Shown piece by piece: positions 34,153-42,757 of a stretch of DNA of 64,000 bases. Made by a program: the position numbers and the translations under genes. Origin of the DNA: PoT sp049331405 (lineage in GTDB: Bacteria > Planctomycetota > Planctomycetia > Isosphaerales > Isosphaeraceae); contig NZ_CP186274.1 of the NCBI RefSeq assembly GCF_049331405.1, forward strand, positions 7,068,001 to 7,132,000, read 5' to 3'. Below the pieces are notes generated by a model, which saw nothing but the letters and a program-made list of their open reading frames with translations, was not told where the DNA came from and made no database searches. Each line of letters begins with the position of its first letter. The stretch's first letter is position 1.

Positions 34153-36000
34153 ATGCTCATGTCATCCCCTTTGAACTTTAAAGAAATTGAAGCGTTGCGG
34201 AAGCAAGGGCAAGGCGCGGAGGCGTTGGCCTTGCTCCAGAAGCAGATGCGACCGGCCGTGCTGAGCGCCGAGGAGACTGACAAGGCCGGGCGGTTGATCC
34301 GCAAGGTGATCGGCGAAGGGGGTGCGAAGCCGAAGTTTCGCGTGAAAATCCTCGGGCAATGCACGACCTCGTGGCTCACGACCTCGCTGGCGGCGGTGGC
34401 CTGGGGGCGGAATGAACTCATCCAAACCAGTGAAGGTGGTTACGATACCATCCTTCAAGATCTAAATACACCCGAGGATCCTCAGAGTCCTTCGGATGTC
34501 GTGGTGCTCCTCCCTTGGAGCCAACGTCTCCTCGGGGGCGAAGGGTCGGGCGAAGATCGAATCCAGGCCGAATTGGCTTTCTGGCAACAGGCGTGGGCGG
34601 CGGTGGGGAGGCTGGGCGCCCGCGTGTTGCAGGTGGGTTATGACTGGGTGACCCCCGGAGCCGGCGGGTTCCACCTCGGGGGCAAATCTGGCGGCACACT
34701 GGATCGGATTCGGCGGATGAACGCCGCGATCCGCGAAGCCCTTCCGGAACACGCATTCTTCCTCGATCTCGAGGCCGTCTCCGGCATGACCGGGCGAGAT
34801 AGCTTTTATGATATGAGGAGATACTACTGGACGAAGCAGCCCTTCAGCGAGGCCGGCACCAAGGCCCTGGCCGAACATCTCTGGGCGGGAGTTCGTGCGC
34901 TGACGATCGGGCCCAAGAAGGTGCTCGTCCTGGACCTGGACAACACCCTCTGGGGCGGGGTCGTCGGCGAACTGGGGGCGCTCGGTGTCGCGCTCGGCGA
35001 GAGCGCCGATGGGGAGGCACACCGTGCCTTGCAACGCCTGGCGAAGGACCTCGCCTCGCGTGGCGTCGTCCTCGCGGTCTCGTCCAAGAATAATGCGGCC
35101 GACGCCCGCGAGCCGTTCGAGAAGCATCGTGACATGATCCTCGCGCTCGACGACTTCGGGGCGTTCGAAGCGAATTGGGAACCCAAGTCGATCTCGATCA
35201 CCCGGATCGCGCAGACGCTCAACCTCGGCCTGGACAGCTTCGTCTTCGTCGATGACAACCCGGCCGAGCGGGAGCAGGTGCGCCAGGCCTTGCCGGACGT
35301 CGAGGTCCCCGAGATTTCCGAGGATCCCGCCGAGTACGCGCGTCGCCTGCAATCCGGTCTCTGGTTCGAAACGGTCAGCCTGACCGACGCCGATGCGGCG
35401 AGGTCGGCCCAGTATGTCGTGGAGCGCAAGCGTCGGGAACTTCAGGAATCGTTCACGAACCTCGATGATTACCTGCGCTCGCTCGAGATGATCGCCGACG
35501 TCCGGGCGGTCGACGACGCGGACCTCTCGCGCGTGGTACAGCTGCTCGCCAAGACCAACCAGTTCAACGTGACCACGCGGCGTCACAGCCACGAAGACGT
35601 CGTCTCTTTCATGAACACGCCGGGTTCGGTTTGCCTGACCCTTCGATTGAAGGACAAATTCGGCGATCACGGGCTCGTCGCGGTGCTCCTGGCCGTCCCC
35701 GATGAGAAATCCGACGGCTCGGTCCTTCGGATCGATACCTGGTTGATGAGCTGCCGGGTTATCGGACGAACTTTTGAACAGTTCAGCCTGAGGACCCTGT
35801 ACAAGGCGGCGGAAGGCCTCGGCTATCGCTCGATCCTCGGCGAATTCATCCCGACCAAGAAGAACGCCCTGGTCGCCGACCTGTTCGATCGCCTCGGATT
35901 CGAGCGACTCCCGTCCGACTCCGAAGGCTCGGTTCTGTACCGGTTGTCCGTCGCGGATTCGACAGTTCTCCCGGAAGCTTTTATCTCCGAGGTCCAATAA
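34153..36000 (+). CDS. FkbH-like HAD-IIIC protein (SGNH-HAD-GNAT layout)
   Basis: 615 residues. An N-terminal region (about 55-255) resembles the SGNH-like part of long FkbH proteins, including YYWTKQPFSEAGTKALAEHLW. The HAD-IIIC core follows with LVLDLDNTLWGGVVGE (nucleophile Asp about 261, Asp 263), AVSSKNNAADA and FVFVDDNPAEREQVR. The last 150 residues form an acetyltransferase-like (GNAT) part with KTNQFNVTTRRHS, KFGDHGLVAVLL and GEFIPTKKNALVADLFDRLGF. Characterised FkbH proteins dephosphorylate a 1,3-bisphosphoglycerate-derived group and load it as glyceryl on a carrier protein (family knowledge). That would supply the carrier protein upstream. The MBOAT gene starts seven bases later, so the two are one operon. 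Confidence 0.88.
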   Translation: MLMSSPLNFKEIEALRKQGQGAEALALLQKQMRPAVLSAEETDKAGRLIRKVIGEGGAKPKFRVKILGQCTTSWLTTSLAAVAWGRNELIQTSEGGYDTILQDLNTPEDPQSPSDVVVLLPWSQRLLGGEGSGEDRIQAELAFWQQAWAAVGRLGARVLQVGYDWVTPGAGGFHLGGKSGGTLDRIRRMNAAIREALPEHAFFLDLEAVSGMTGRDSFYDMRRYYWTKQPFSEAGTKALAEHLWAGVRALTIGPKKVLVLDLDNTLWGGVVGELGALGVALGESADGEAHRALQRLAKDLASRGVVLAVSSKNNAADAREPFEKHRDMILALDDFGAFEANWEPKSISITRIAQTLNLGLDSFVFVDDNPAEREQVRQALPDVEVPEISEDPAEYARRLQSGLWFETVSLTDADAARSAQYVVERKRRELQESFTNLDDYLRSLEMIADVRAVDDADLSRVVQLLAKTNQFNVTTRRHSHEDVVSFMNTPGSVCLTLRLKDKFGDHGLVAVLLAVPDEKSDGSVLRIDTWLMSCRVIGRTFEQFSLRTLYKAAEGLGYRSILGEFIPTKKNALVADLFDRLGFERLPSDSEGSVLYRLSVADSTVLPEAFISEVQ

Positions 36001-36006
36001 GCGATC

Positions 36007-37200
36007 ATGAATGATTTCAACGTGGACCTTTTCACAGTCCGGTTCTGGCTGGTCTTCGGGCTCGCGTTCTTCCTGCTCAACAGCCTCAAGAATGGGACTG
36101 CACGCAAGTGGGCGTTCGCCCTCGTGAACCTGGGATTCCTGGGGCTCTATCTGACCTCGGGAGTCCTCGTCGTCATCGTCTTGATCGCGATGTCCTGGGT
36201 CGTGATCAAGCTGGCGGCGCAAGAGGGGAAGGTCGCGACTCTCGCCATGTCGCTCGGCGGGTTGGGCCTCTTGTGCCTGTTCCTGATCCACAAGCTGCCC
36301 TCCCCGAACTGGACCGTCGGCCACTACCGGATCAACGCGATCTTCACGACGCTGGGCTTCTCCTACGTCGCCCTCCGCTTGGTCGACGTGACGCGGGCCG
36401 TCGCCGATAAGCGGTATCCTCCCCCGGATCCGATCGCGCTCGTCAATTACCTCATCCCGTTCCACATGCTCGCCGCGGGGCCGATCCAGTCCTACGACGA
36501 CTTCGTGAAACAGCCGGCGGTTCCCGAACCGGCGAAGGTCCCCGAAGCGCTCGCCGCCTGGGACTTGATCGCCACGGGGCTCTTCAAGAAATACGTCCTC
36601 GCCGACCTCATCGAGCGCATTTTCCTCACCGGATTTCGCGTCGAAGGTCCGTACATGTTCTTCGAAGCCCAGTTGAACTACATCTGGATCTATCTGGACT
36701 TCAGCGCGTATAGCGACATCGCCCTGGGCCTGGGCAGCCTGATGGGGGTCGCGACCCCGATCAACTTCAACCGCCCGTACCTGGCGAGGAATGTCATCGA
36801 TTACTGGGAGCGCTGGCACATCTCGCTCTCTCTGTTCATCCGCCGCCACCTCTTCACGCCGATCCAGCTCTGGCTCATGCGAAGCACGGACGGGCGATTC
36901 CCGATCGCGTCGGCGAGCATCGCCTTCTTCGTCTCCTTCCTGCTCTGCGGCCTCTGGCACAGCGTCGGGCCCGTCTGGCTCATCTGGGGCGTCCTGCATG
37001 CGTTGGCCCTCATCGTCTGCAACCTCTACAAGAGCTTCCTGCTCAAGCGCTTGGGGCGGAACGGCGTGAAAAATTACCTCGCGAACCCCTGGATTCGCGT
37101 CGCTGCCATCTTCCTCACCTTTGAATTCATCGCGGCGGTTTCGGTCGTCGTCACATATCCCATCTCGGAGCTGACCTGGTGGAACGCTTATCCTCGATGA
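36007..37200 (+). CDS. MBOAT-family O-acyltransferase (DltB/AlgI-like)
   Basis: 397-residue polytopic membrane protein. The family-defining region is DYWERWHISLSLFIRRHLFTP with NRPYLARNVI before it, and FLLCGLWHSVGPVWLIWGVLHAL, in which His318 and His331 are the expected catalytic/tunnel histidines. QLNYIWIYLDFSAYSDIALGLG and LIPFHMLAAGPIQSYDDF are also typical. MBOATs pass acyl groups across the inner membrane to periplasmic acceptors (established for DltB, AlgI, PatA). It is shorter than AlgI, which has extra C-terminal helices. Its stop codon overlaps the start of a 42-codon membrane microprotein (ATGA), so the two are translationally coupled. Confidence 0.93.
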   Translation: MNDFNVDLFTVRFWLVFGLAFFLLNSLKNGTARKWAFALVNLGFLGLYLTSGVLVVIVLIAMSWVVIKLAAQEGKVATLAMSLGGLGLLCLFLIHKLPSPNWTVGHYRINAIFTTLGFSYVALRLVDVTRAVADKRYPPPDPIALVNYLIPFHMLAAGPIQSYDDFVKQPAVPEPAKVPEALAAWDLIATGLFKKYVLADLIERIFLTGFRVEGPYMFFEAQLNYIWIYLDFSAYSDIALGLGSLMGVATPINFNRPYLARNVIDYWERWHISLSLFIRRHLFTPIQLWLMRSTDGRFPIASASIAFFVSFLLCGLWHSVGPVWLIWGVLHALALIVCNLYKSFLLKRLGRNGVKNYLANPWIRVAAIFLTFEFIAAVSVVVTYPISELTWWNAYPR

Positions 37201-37325
37201 CCGCGCCGTACCTGGAAATGCCCCTGGGGCGATTCCTCCTCCAGTCGCTCTGGATTGCCGCCCGCCTGATCCTTGTTTATTACCTGGGGAATTCGGGTGC
37301 CCTCTTCTTCTACCAGAACTTTTAA
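37197..37325 (+). CDS. DltX-like membrane microprotein
   Basis: 42 codons, ATG overlapping the MBOAT stop codon, TAA at 37323-37325. The sequence has a short polar start (MTAPYLEMPLGR), one hydrophobic helix (about residues 13-33, FLLQSLWIAARLILVYYLG) and the C-terminus ALFFYQNF. DltX, a roughly 50-residue membrane protein of Gram-positive dlt operons, ends in FIYNEF as I recall it; both fit F-x-Y-x-x-F at the very end, and DltX's tyrosine has been proposed as the acyl relay to the polymer. The topology fits too: N-terminus in the cytoplasm, Tyr motif outside. It lies exactly between MBOAT and DltD-like genes. No independent ribosome-binding site, as expected for coupling. Alternative: chance frame, unlikely given codon use, overlap and motif. 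Confidence 0.8.
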   Translation: MTAPYLEMPLGRFLLQSLWIAARLILVYYLGNSGALFFYQNF

Positions 37326-37339
37326 TCAAGGATGCACCC

Positions 37340-38440
37340 ATGATAAATATCCGCGGCCTGCGTAACCAAATGATCGCCCTGACAGGGCTGATCGTCGCGG
37401 CCATGTTCTGGAGCGTCCTCATCTCCCCGTTGACGAAGCGCTCGTCGTGGCTGGTGAACCGAGACTCCACGATGGACCTCGACACCTATAAGGCTTACGG
37501 CAGCCGACTCGCCGGCATCCTCCGCGAGCAAGCCCGGGAGACCAAGGAGAAGGACAAGCGGCTCGGGATCCTCTTGGGCTCGTCGACCCTGCAGGACGGC
37601 ATCGACCCGACCATCTTGACGGCCGACTCGACGAACTCGATGCAGTGGTTCAGCCTGTTCTGCCACGGGCTTAACATGCTCGACCTGCGCAATGTTTCGG
37701 ATCTGTTCTTCAAGACCGATCTGAAGCCCGACGTGGTGATCCTGGGCGTCACCCCGGGTATGTTCGCCACGGAGGATAATTATTTCGATGTGATGTGGGA
37801 GGAGGCCGGCCTCAGCCAGGTCGCGAAGTACTTCCTGGCGGGGAATCTCGACCTCCTCAACAAGTCGATCAAGAACACGACTCTCATCGCATTCGAACGG
37901 ATGCTCCCGAATCGCGAATGGATCAACCATTATGCGCGAAGAAATATGAATGATTTCCGCCTTGAATTCTTTCATAAACTCGGATTCGGTGTCGAGTCTC
38001 TCTTCGCCCCGCTCGCCGACCCCTATGTCGTCCCCATGCGCATCGGGAGGGGGGGGAATCTCGCGCGTGACCGCATGCAAATCCTCGTCGGCCGGCTCGG
38101 GTCCCGACGCTGGTTCGATAAGGACAACTACGACCCGAAAAACAACAGGTGCCAGGCCTACATCGACATCGTGAAGCGGGCCAAGGCCATGGGAGCCAAG
38201 GTCTACGTCGTCCTCCTGCCCGAGCCGAAAATCATGAGGGACAACGTCCCCCTCAATTCACTGGCGAGTATCTCCGAGCCCCTCGAACGCGAATTCGGCA
38301 AGGACGCCCCCAAGGTCCTGAACTTCCGCGAATCGATGGACGAGAAATACTTCCATGATCATATGCACCTCAATCACGACGGTCGTCCTGTCTTCTCGCA
38401 TATGCTCTCCGAGGCCTTGAATAAGGAAATCAAGAACTGA
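37340..38440 (+). CDS. DltD/AlgJ-like SGNH-hydrolase-fold membrane-anchored protein
   Basis: 366 residues. A signal anchor (about 9-30, NQMIALTGLIVAAMFWSVLI) places the rest in the periplasm. LGILLGSSTLQDG (Ser81/82) is SGNH block I, the Asn/Gly-type signatures are less clear, and FHDHMHLNHDGRPVFS gives the Asp340-x-x-His343 of block V. DVVILGVTPGMFA also fits the fold. Proteins of this kind transfer an acyl group from the MBOAT relay to a polymer (DltD for teichoic acid, AlgX/AlgJ for alginate). It starts 14 bases after the microprotein and ends the module. Acceptor is probably the polysaccharide built by the upstream genes, but this is inference. Confidence 0.82.
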   Translation: MINIRGLRNQMIALTGLIVAAMFWSVLISPLTKRSSWLVNRDSTMDLDTYKAYGSRLAGILREQARETKEKDKRLGILLGSSTLQDGIDPTILTADSTNSMQWFSLFCHGLNMLDLRNVSDLFFKTDLKPDVVILGVTPGMFATEDNYFDVMWEEAGLSQVAKYFLAGNLDLLNKSIKNTTLIAFERMLPNREWINHYARRNMNDFRLEFFHKLGFGVESLFAPLADPYVVPMRIGRGGNLARDRMQILVGRLGSRRWFDKDNYDPKNNRCQAYIDIVKRAKAMGAKVYVVLLPEPKIMRDNVPLNSLASISEPLEREFGKDAPKVLNFRESMDEKYFHDHMHLNHDGRPVFSHMLSEALNKEIKN

Positions 38441-38521
38441 CCGCCCCCTCACTTCGGTCGGGACGAGCGGTTGCGTCCAGGTAGGAAAACGCGATCAGGC
38501 CCTCCATCCGGGCGTTATGGT

Positions 38522-38566
38522 AGGGATGGCGTTTGAATCGCCCTGCGGGGCGGCAACGCCATCCCT
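38522..38566. repeat. 12-bp perfect inverted repeat with inner hairpin
   Basis: AGGGATGGCGTT (38522-38533) and AACGCCATCCCT (38555-38566), with an inner CGCCCTGCGGGGCG stem-loop. It lies 81 bases after the DltD-like stop. It could be a terminator without U-tract or a copy of a dispersed palindromic repeat; no second copy was noticed in this window. Confidence 0.6.
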
Positions 38567-39102
38567 CTCTTACTTTCGCGGACGACGGATGCCAGGGCGT
38601 AATTGGCCGACAGGCCCGGCTGTTGCACTGGTGGGCTGCGGGTGCTGGAACGCGATCGAGGTGCGGCCCATCCCGCGAGAGGCCGCGCGGTGCCTTGTAC
38701 CGGTCTTGGAGCCTAGACGACGTCCCGCGTCGCCAGGACCACTTGCTGAACGATCGCAGCCCGCTGAGACGATGCGCAATACCACATCCGGGGCCGGGTG
38801 CATGACTCGCTGAGCTTCCCCGCGCCGAATGATCCGCCGGTCGTTGAGGGAACGGCAGAGGATCACGACCGGCGGGGCCAGACTCAGCCCCGACAGATGT
38901 GTCGCCTCACGGTCGTCGACGCTTGCCCTTTGCGTTGTCGATCGCCTGTCGATGGTTGTCGGCCAGGAGATCTGCCGGATGCTCGGCACGCCGTGCGATT
39001 ATCCTGGCGATACTCGATCACTCCAAATCGCACTCGAGCCCATATCGGTACATCGATCGCAGATGGCAGGGTGACGTTGCGAGCACCCTGCCCCAGTGGC
39101 AT

Positions 39103-39145
39103 CGGCCATGGTCCACCTCCTTACGAGGATTGTGGACCATGGCCG
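39103..39145. terminator. 14-bp perfect inverted repeat near the end of the LEPR-XLL gene
   Basis: CGGCCATGGTCCAC (39103-39116) and GTGGACCATGGCCG (39132-39145) pair perfectly; inner TCCT/AGGA lengthens the hairpin. It lies 100 bases past the stop codon of the minus-strand LEPR-XLL gene, where a terminator is expected. TTT follows on the plus strand, none on the minus strand. Confidence 0.5.
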
Positions 39146-39244
39146 TTTCGATGGGTGGCGGCATGCCGGTGTTCAACCATGACAATCAGGGGCAAAGATT
39201 GAATAGCCCGCGAGTCAGGGTAGAACGGGAAGCTGAATCCTGGC

Positions 39245-41392
39245 TCACTCGGTGATGTTCGCCATCGCCGTGTCGACGAGGACGAAGTAATTGGCGTTAT
39301 CGAGCCCCGTCAGGTAGACGGCGTAGATCGTCACGGTGTGACTCGTCCCGATGAAGGGGTTGTCGAAGTAGCCGATGGCATCGGTCAACACCATCTGCAC
39401 GTCGTCACCCGGGAAGATCCCGCTCAGGACGGCATGGCTGGTGTCGAGGGCCGCGTTATCCAGGCCGTCGAACGGCTTGTCCAGGGCGATGATGCCGGAG
39501 ACGGTGGCATACGCCTGGATGATGTTCGCCGAGGTCGTGATGCCCAGCGGAAGGACGTAGTTCCCCGCATCCGCACCCGAGATCGTCAGGCCCGAGACGG
39601 TGATGGGCTTGGCGTTGTTGACATTCTTGTCCTCGAACTGGCCCGAGGCGTTGCTCGTGTTAAGGACCACGGTTTCGCCGGGGAGGACGCCTTCGAGCAC
39701 GGCATGGCTCGCGTCGATCGTCGCGGCCGTCGTGCTGTCATAGGTCTTGTCGGTCGCGGTGATGCCCGAGACGCTCAGGACGATCGGCGTGATGTCGGCC
39801 TTGACCGTCGGTTGCACCAGGATGTAGTTGCCGAGGTCGGCGCCGGCGGCGGTGAGCCCGGCGAGGGTCACGACCTTGTCGACGCCGACGTTCTTATCCG
39901 CAAACGTCCCCGTGACCTGGCTCGTGTTCAGCGTGACCTGATCCCCGGCGGCCAGGCCCACGAGCTTCGCGTCATGGGTGTCGATCACGGTGGACCTGGT
40001 GCCGTCGTAGGTCCTCGAGCCAGCGACGAGCCCGGTGACGGTCAACTGGGCCTTCGCGATGACGAAGGTCCCGCTCGCGCTCCCGACGTAGCCGGGGCTG
40101 GTGATCGTCGCCGTCACGTGGTAGGAGCCGGCGTCCGTCGGATTGGCCACCACGTTATTGTTCGAGTCGGTGTACTTCAGATTGACGGCGAGCCCCTGGG
40201 GATTCGTCGTGACCGAGACCGACTTGGCCGAACCATCGTAAGTCTGGTTCAGGTTGCCGAGGACCGGGGTGACATGGACGATCGACTGTGCGAGGACCAA
40301 CGTGCCGGCCGCACTTCCCGTGTAGTTGGGATTGGTGATCGTCGCGAAGACTTTGTAGCTGCCGGGGGCGGTCGGGTTGGGAACCACGTGATTGCTGGAG
40401 TCCGTGTAGACCACGACGTTGGCGAGCCCCTGGGGATTCGTCGTGACCGAGACCGACTTGGCCGAGCCGTCGGCGGTCTGGTTCAGGTTGCCGAGGGTCA
40501 GCGAGGCCTGGGCGGGATTGATCCTGAGATTGCCGGTCGCCGGAGTGCCCTGATAATCAACATTCGTCACTAGGCGAGCGGTGATCGCGCTGGCATACGT
40601 CCCCGCGTTCCATAGCCTCGTGTTCACGCCGGAGAGGTTTGCAACGCCCTGGCCATTCGTCGAGGCGGTCCCGACGCTCTGGCCGTTCAGGAGGAACTGG
40701 ACGGTCTGGCCGGAGACGGGCGAGCCGTTCGACGTGAGCCTGGCCGTGAAGGTGCTGTCGGTGCTGTAAACGCCGACGCCGGCCACCTGGCTGATGACGG
40801 CGGCGAACCGGCTCACGGTCAAGCCACCCCGGGCGCTGCTGGGCCTCGTGGCCTGATCGCCGTTGAAGCTGGCCTGGACCGCATTCGGATAGAAGCCGAC
40901 GCGGATGCCCCTGATTCCGGCGTTCGCCAGGGTGGCGACCCCATGGGAGTCGGTGATGGCCACGCCGACCGGCCGGCCGGCGACCTGGAATCGCACGACC
41001 TTGCCGGCCACCGGGCCCTGGCTGGAGGTCAACGTCGCGGTCAGGTTCGCGAACCCGCCTCGGACACCGACTCCAGAGACCTGAGAGATCGTCGTCCCTT
41101 GCCTGCCGGCGCGGAGGGCGTCGGCGGAGATCGCAAATTGCACACCCGAGGGCCGTCCGATGGAGTTCGCCTGGATTGGCGTCCCGTGCTCGGCGCTCGG
41201 CACGTGAGGGGTCTTGGAGGCCGTTACGCTCAGGAGTAGGCGATCTTCCATGGCCTCGATGACGAGGGCCTTGCGATTGCGGGGCTGCGGCGCAGACCCT
41301 CGGGACTCAACACCTGCCGGCCGATTCTTAGCGGGGAAGATGGCCTGCCAGGCCTGTAACCAACGGTCCGCATTCAGGGGGGATCGCGACAT
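39245..41392 (-). CDS. LEPR-XLL-type surface protein with MBG/YDG repeats
   Basis: 715 residues. The N-terminus carries ALVIEAMEDRLLLSV (about 42-56), a variant of the planctomycete LEPR-XLL motif thought to mark exported or anchored proteins. Two Ig-like repeats follow (ISQVSGVGV and ISQVAGVGV, about 100-290), then two MBG-type repeats with LGNLNQTADGSAKSVSVTTNPQGL and its near copy, and three YDG-type repeats (TYDGTRSTVIDTHDAKLVGL, TYDSTTAATIDASHAVLEGV, PFDGLDNAALDTSHAVLSGI). Likely a cell-surface or adhesive protein; no catalytic domain. The nearly identical DNA of the MBG repeats (about 40190-40250 and 40430-40500) indicates internal duplication. Confidence 0.85.
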   Translation of the reverse strand: MSRSPLNADRWLQAWQAIFPAKNRPAGVESRGSAPQPRNRKALVIEAMEDRLLLSVTASKTPHVPSAEHGTPIQANSIGRPSGVQFAISADALRAGRQGTTISQVSGVGVRGGFANLTATLTSSQGPVAGKVVRFQVAGRPVGVAITDSHGVATLANAGIRGIRVGFYPNAVQASFNGDQATRPSSARGGLTVSRFAAVISQVAGVGVYSTDSTFTARLTSNGSPVSGQTVQFLLNGQSVGTASTNGQGVANLSGVNTRLWNAGTYASAITARLVTNVDYQGTPATGNLRINPAQASLTLGNLNQTADGSAKSVSVTTNPQGLANVVVYTDSSNHVVPNPTAPGSYKVFATITNPNYTGSAAGTLVLAQSIVHVTPVLGNLNQTYDGSAKSVSVTTNPQGLAVNLKYTDSNNNVVANPTDAGSYHVTATITSPGYVGSASGTFVIAKAQLTVTGLVAGSRTYDGTRSTVIDTHDAKLVGLAAGDQVTLNTSQVTGTFADKNVGVDKVVTLAGLTAAGADLGNYILVQPTVKADITPIVLSVSGITATDKTYDSTTAATIDASHAVLEGVLPGETVVLNTSNASGQFEDKNVNNAKPITVSGLTISGADAGNYVLPLGITTSANIIQAYATVSGIIALDKPFDGLDNAALDTSHAVLSGIFPGDDVQMVLTDAIGYFDNPFIGTSHTVTIYAVYLTGLDNANYFVLVDTAMANITE

Positions 41393-42757
41393 TGAAGAGA
41401 GCCTCCTACGGATAACTCCGAACAGGGGGAATGGCTATGATGGACGATGGCCAGCGTTCGGTTCGTCGCCCAGCGGGCGAGTGCGATCGGCTGGATTTCC
41501 TGGCGCATTCATCGGGCGATTTCGAAGACGTCTCGCACCCGCTGCTGATGGATCCGCGGTGGTCATCTGAGCGAGGAGGGGTTGTCTACCAGAGTCTGCG
41601 CACGCCGCCAAAGCGGAGGGAGGGCCGTCCGACGACCGAGGACAGTAGGCTGAGTCTCAATCGCTAAAGCGTGTTATCAACTGTAATCGCGGAGACCGCG
41701 GCGTTTTCGAAGCCTCGGAGCCTCCAAAGGCCAATTTCGCAACTTCTGGTCGAAAGAAATCCCAGAAATTCCGGCACTACAGTTCCTAACATCCTCTAAG
41801 ATCGAGCTAACTCGCAGAGCCCTCGCACGCTCACAAATCTAGCACAGCGGAAATCAGCCATGCAAGGAACATGTAAGGAATTCGGATTTGATGGGCATGA
41901 AGACGTCAGATTCGCCGAAAAGTGCCGGAATTATTCGAGAGTCGATCAGTCATCTTAACGATGATTTTAGGATTCGACGGATGTCCGATTCGTTAATATG
42001 GACGTTTGCCGGTATGTTTTCGAATTCGGTAATTTAATTCCATCATCGTTGGCGAATTGAACGAACCTCGCACCGAGGTTGTCAACTCTCGACGCATGCC
42101 GGTTCCGCGGGATCCACGTGGGTATTCGGCTCTGAAAGCTTTCCGAGATTATGCCGTGATGACACTTTTGTGACTCACGTGGTCCGAAATCCGCTCGCGT
42201 TTTCCTCACCACACCAACCCGATCGTTCATCTCTCAGGACGTACAGTAGAGACTCGGGGCGTGCGCGAAACCACTGAGGTATACTCGGGCATTTCGCCCG
42301 GACGTTCCTTGCAGACTCATCGGTCGATACCAAATACGAGCGAATGACGCCGCACGCGCTCTCGCCTCCTCCTCGCTGTCCAGTCGCACACTCGTGCCCG
42401 AATCCTTCGCGAACCCGGTGATTACGCATCGCATGGGATTTGTAGACCAGAGACGTCCCACGGGCTCATCACGGGCGCGTCCGTTAGGTCCCTCCAGAAG
42501 ATTTACCGCGACTGCTCCAAGGAAGGGCACAGGGCGATTTCTCGCCACTCAGGTCAACTAATTCCTTCGGAGGTTGTCTTGGATTCGGGCGGCCGGAGGA
42601 AGCGAACGCTGGAAATGGCAGCCGAGTTGACGGATCATGTGTACTGAATCAGGGAGTGGTTGACCTTCCCGCCCCTTCTTCGACTCTATTGCAAGTCCGC
42701 AATTCGTCGGGCCAATGCGCAATCGCGCCTTCATTTTCAGATTTTGGAGCGGAGCCC
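41393..42757. other. 1.36-kb gap between divergent surface protein and dehydrogenase genes
   Basis: The two flanking genes diverge, so promoters for both should be here. The middle (about 41680-42180) is AT-richer. No supported frame, RNA gene or mobile element seen. Frames at 42175-42548 on the minus strand overlap each other and have no family resemblance. Confidence 0.4.

Larger units (their letters stand above)
38441..39244. other. 800-base gap with two long hairpins
   Basis: Separates the acyl-transfer module from the convergent LEPR-XLL gene. Frames on both strands overlap each other and match nothing. It contains the perfect hairpins at 38522-38566 and 39103-39145, presumably transcript ends for the two converging units. 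Confidence 0.45.

Noticed and set aside
34462..37485. About 1000-codon antisense frame across FkbH-like and MBOAT genes
   Set aside because: Very rich in Glu, Arg, Asp and Gly with no domain; both sense genes carry full family motifs.
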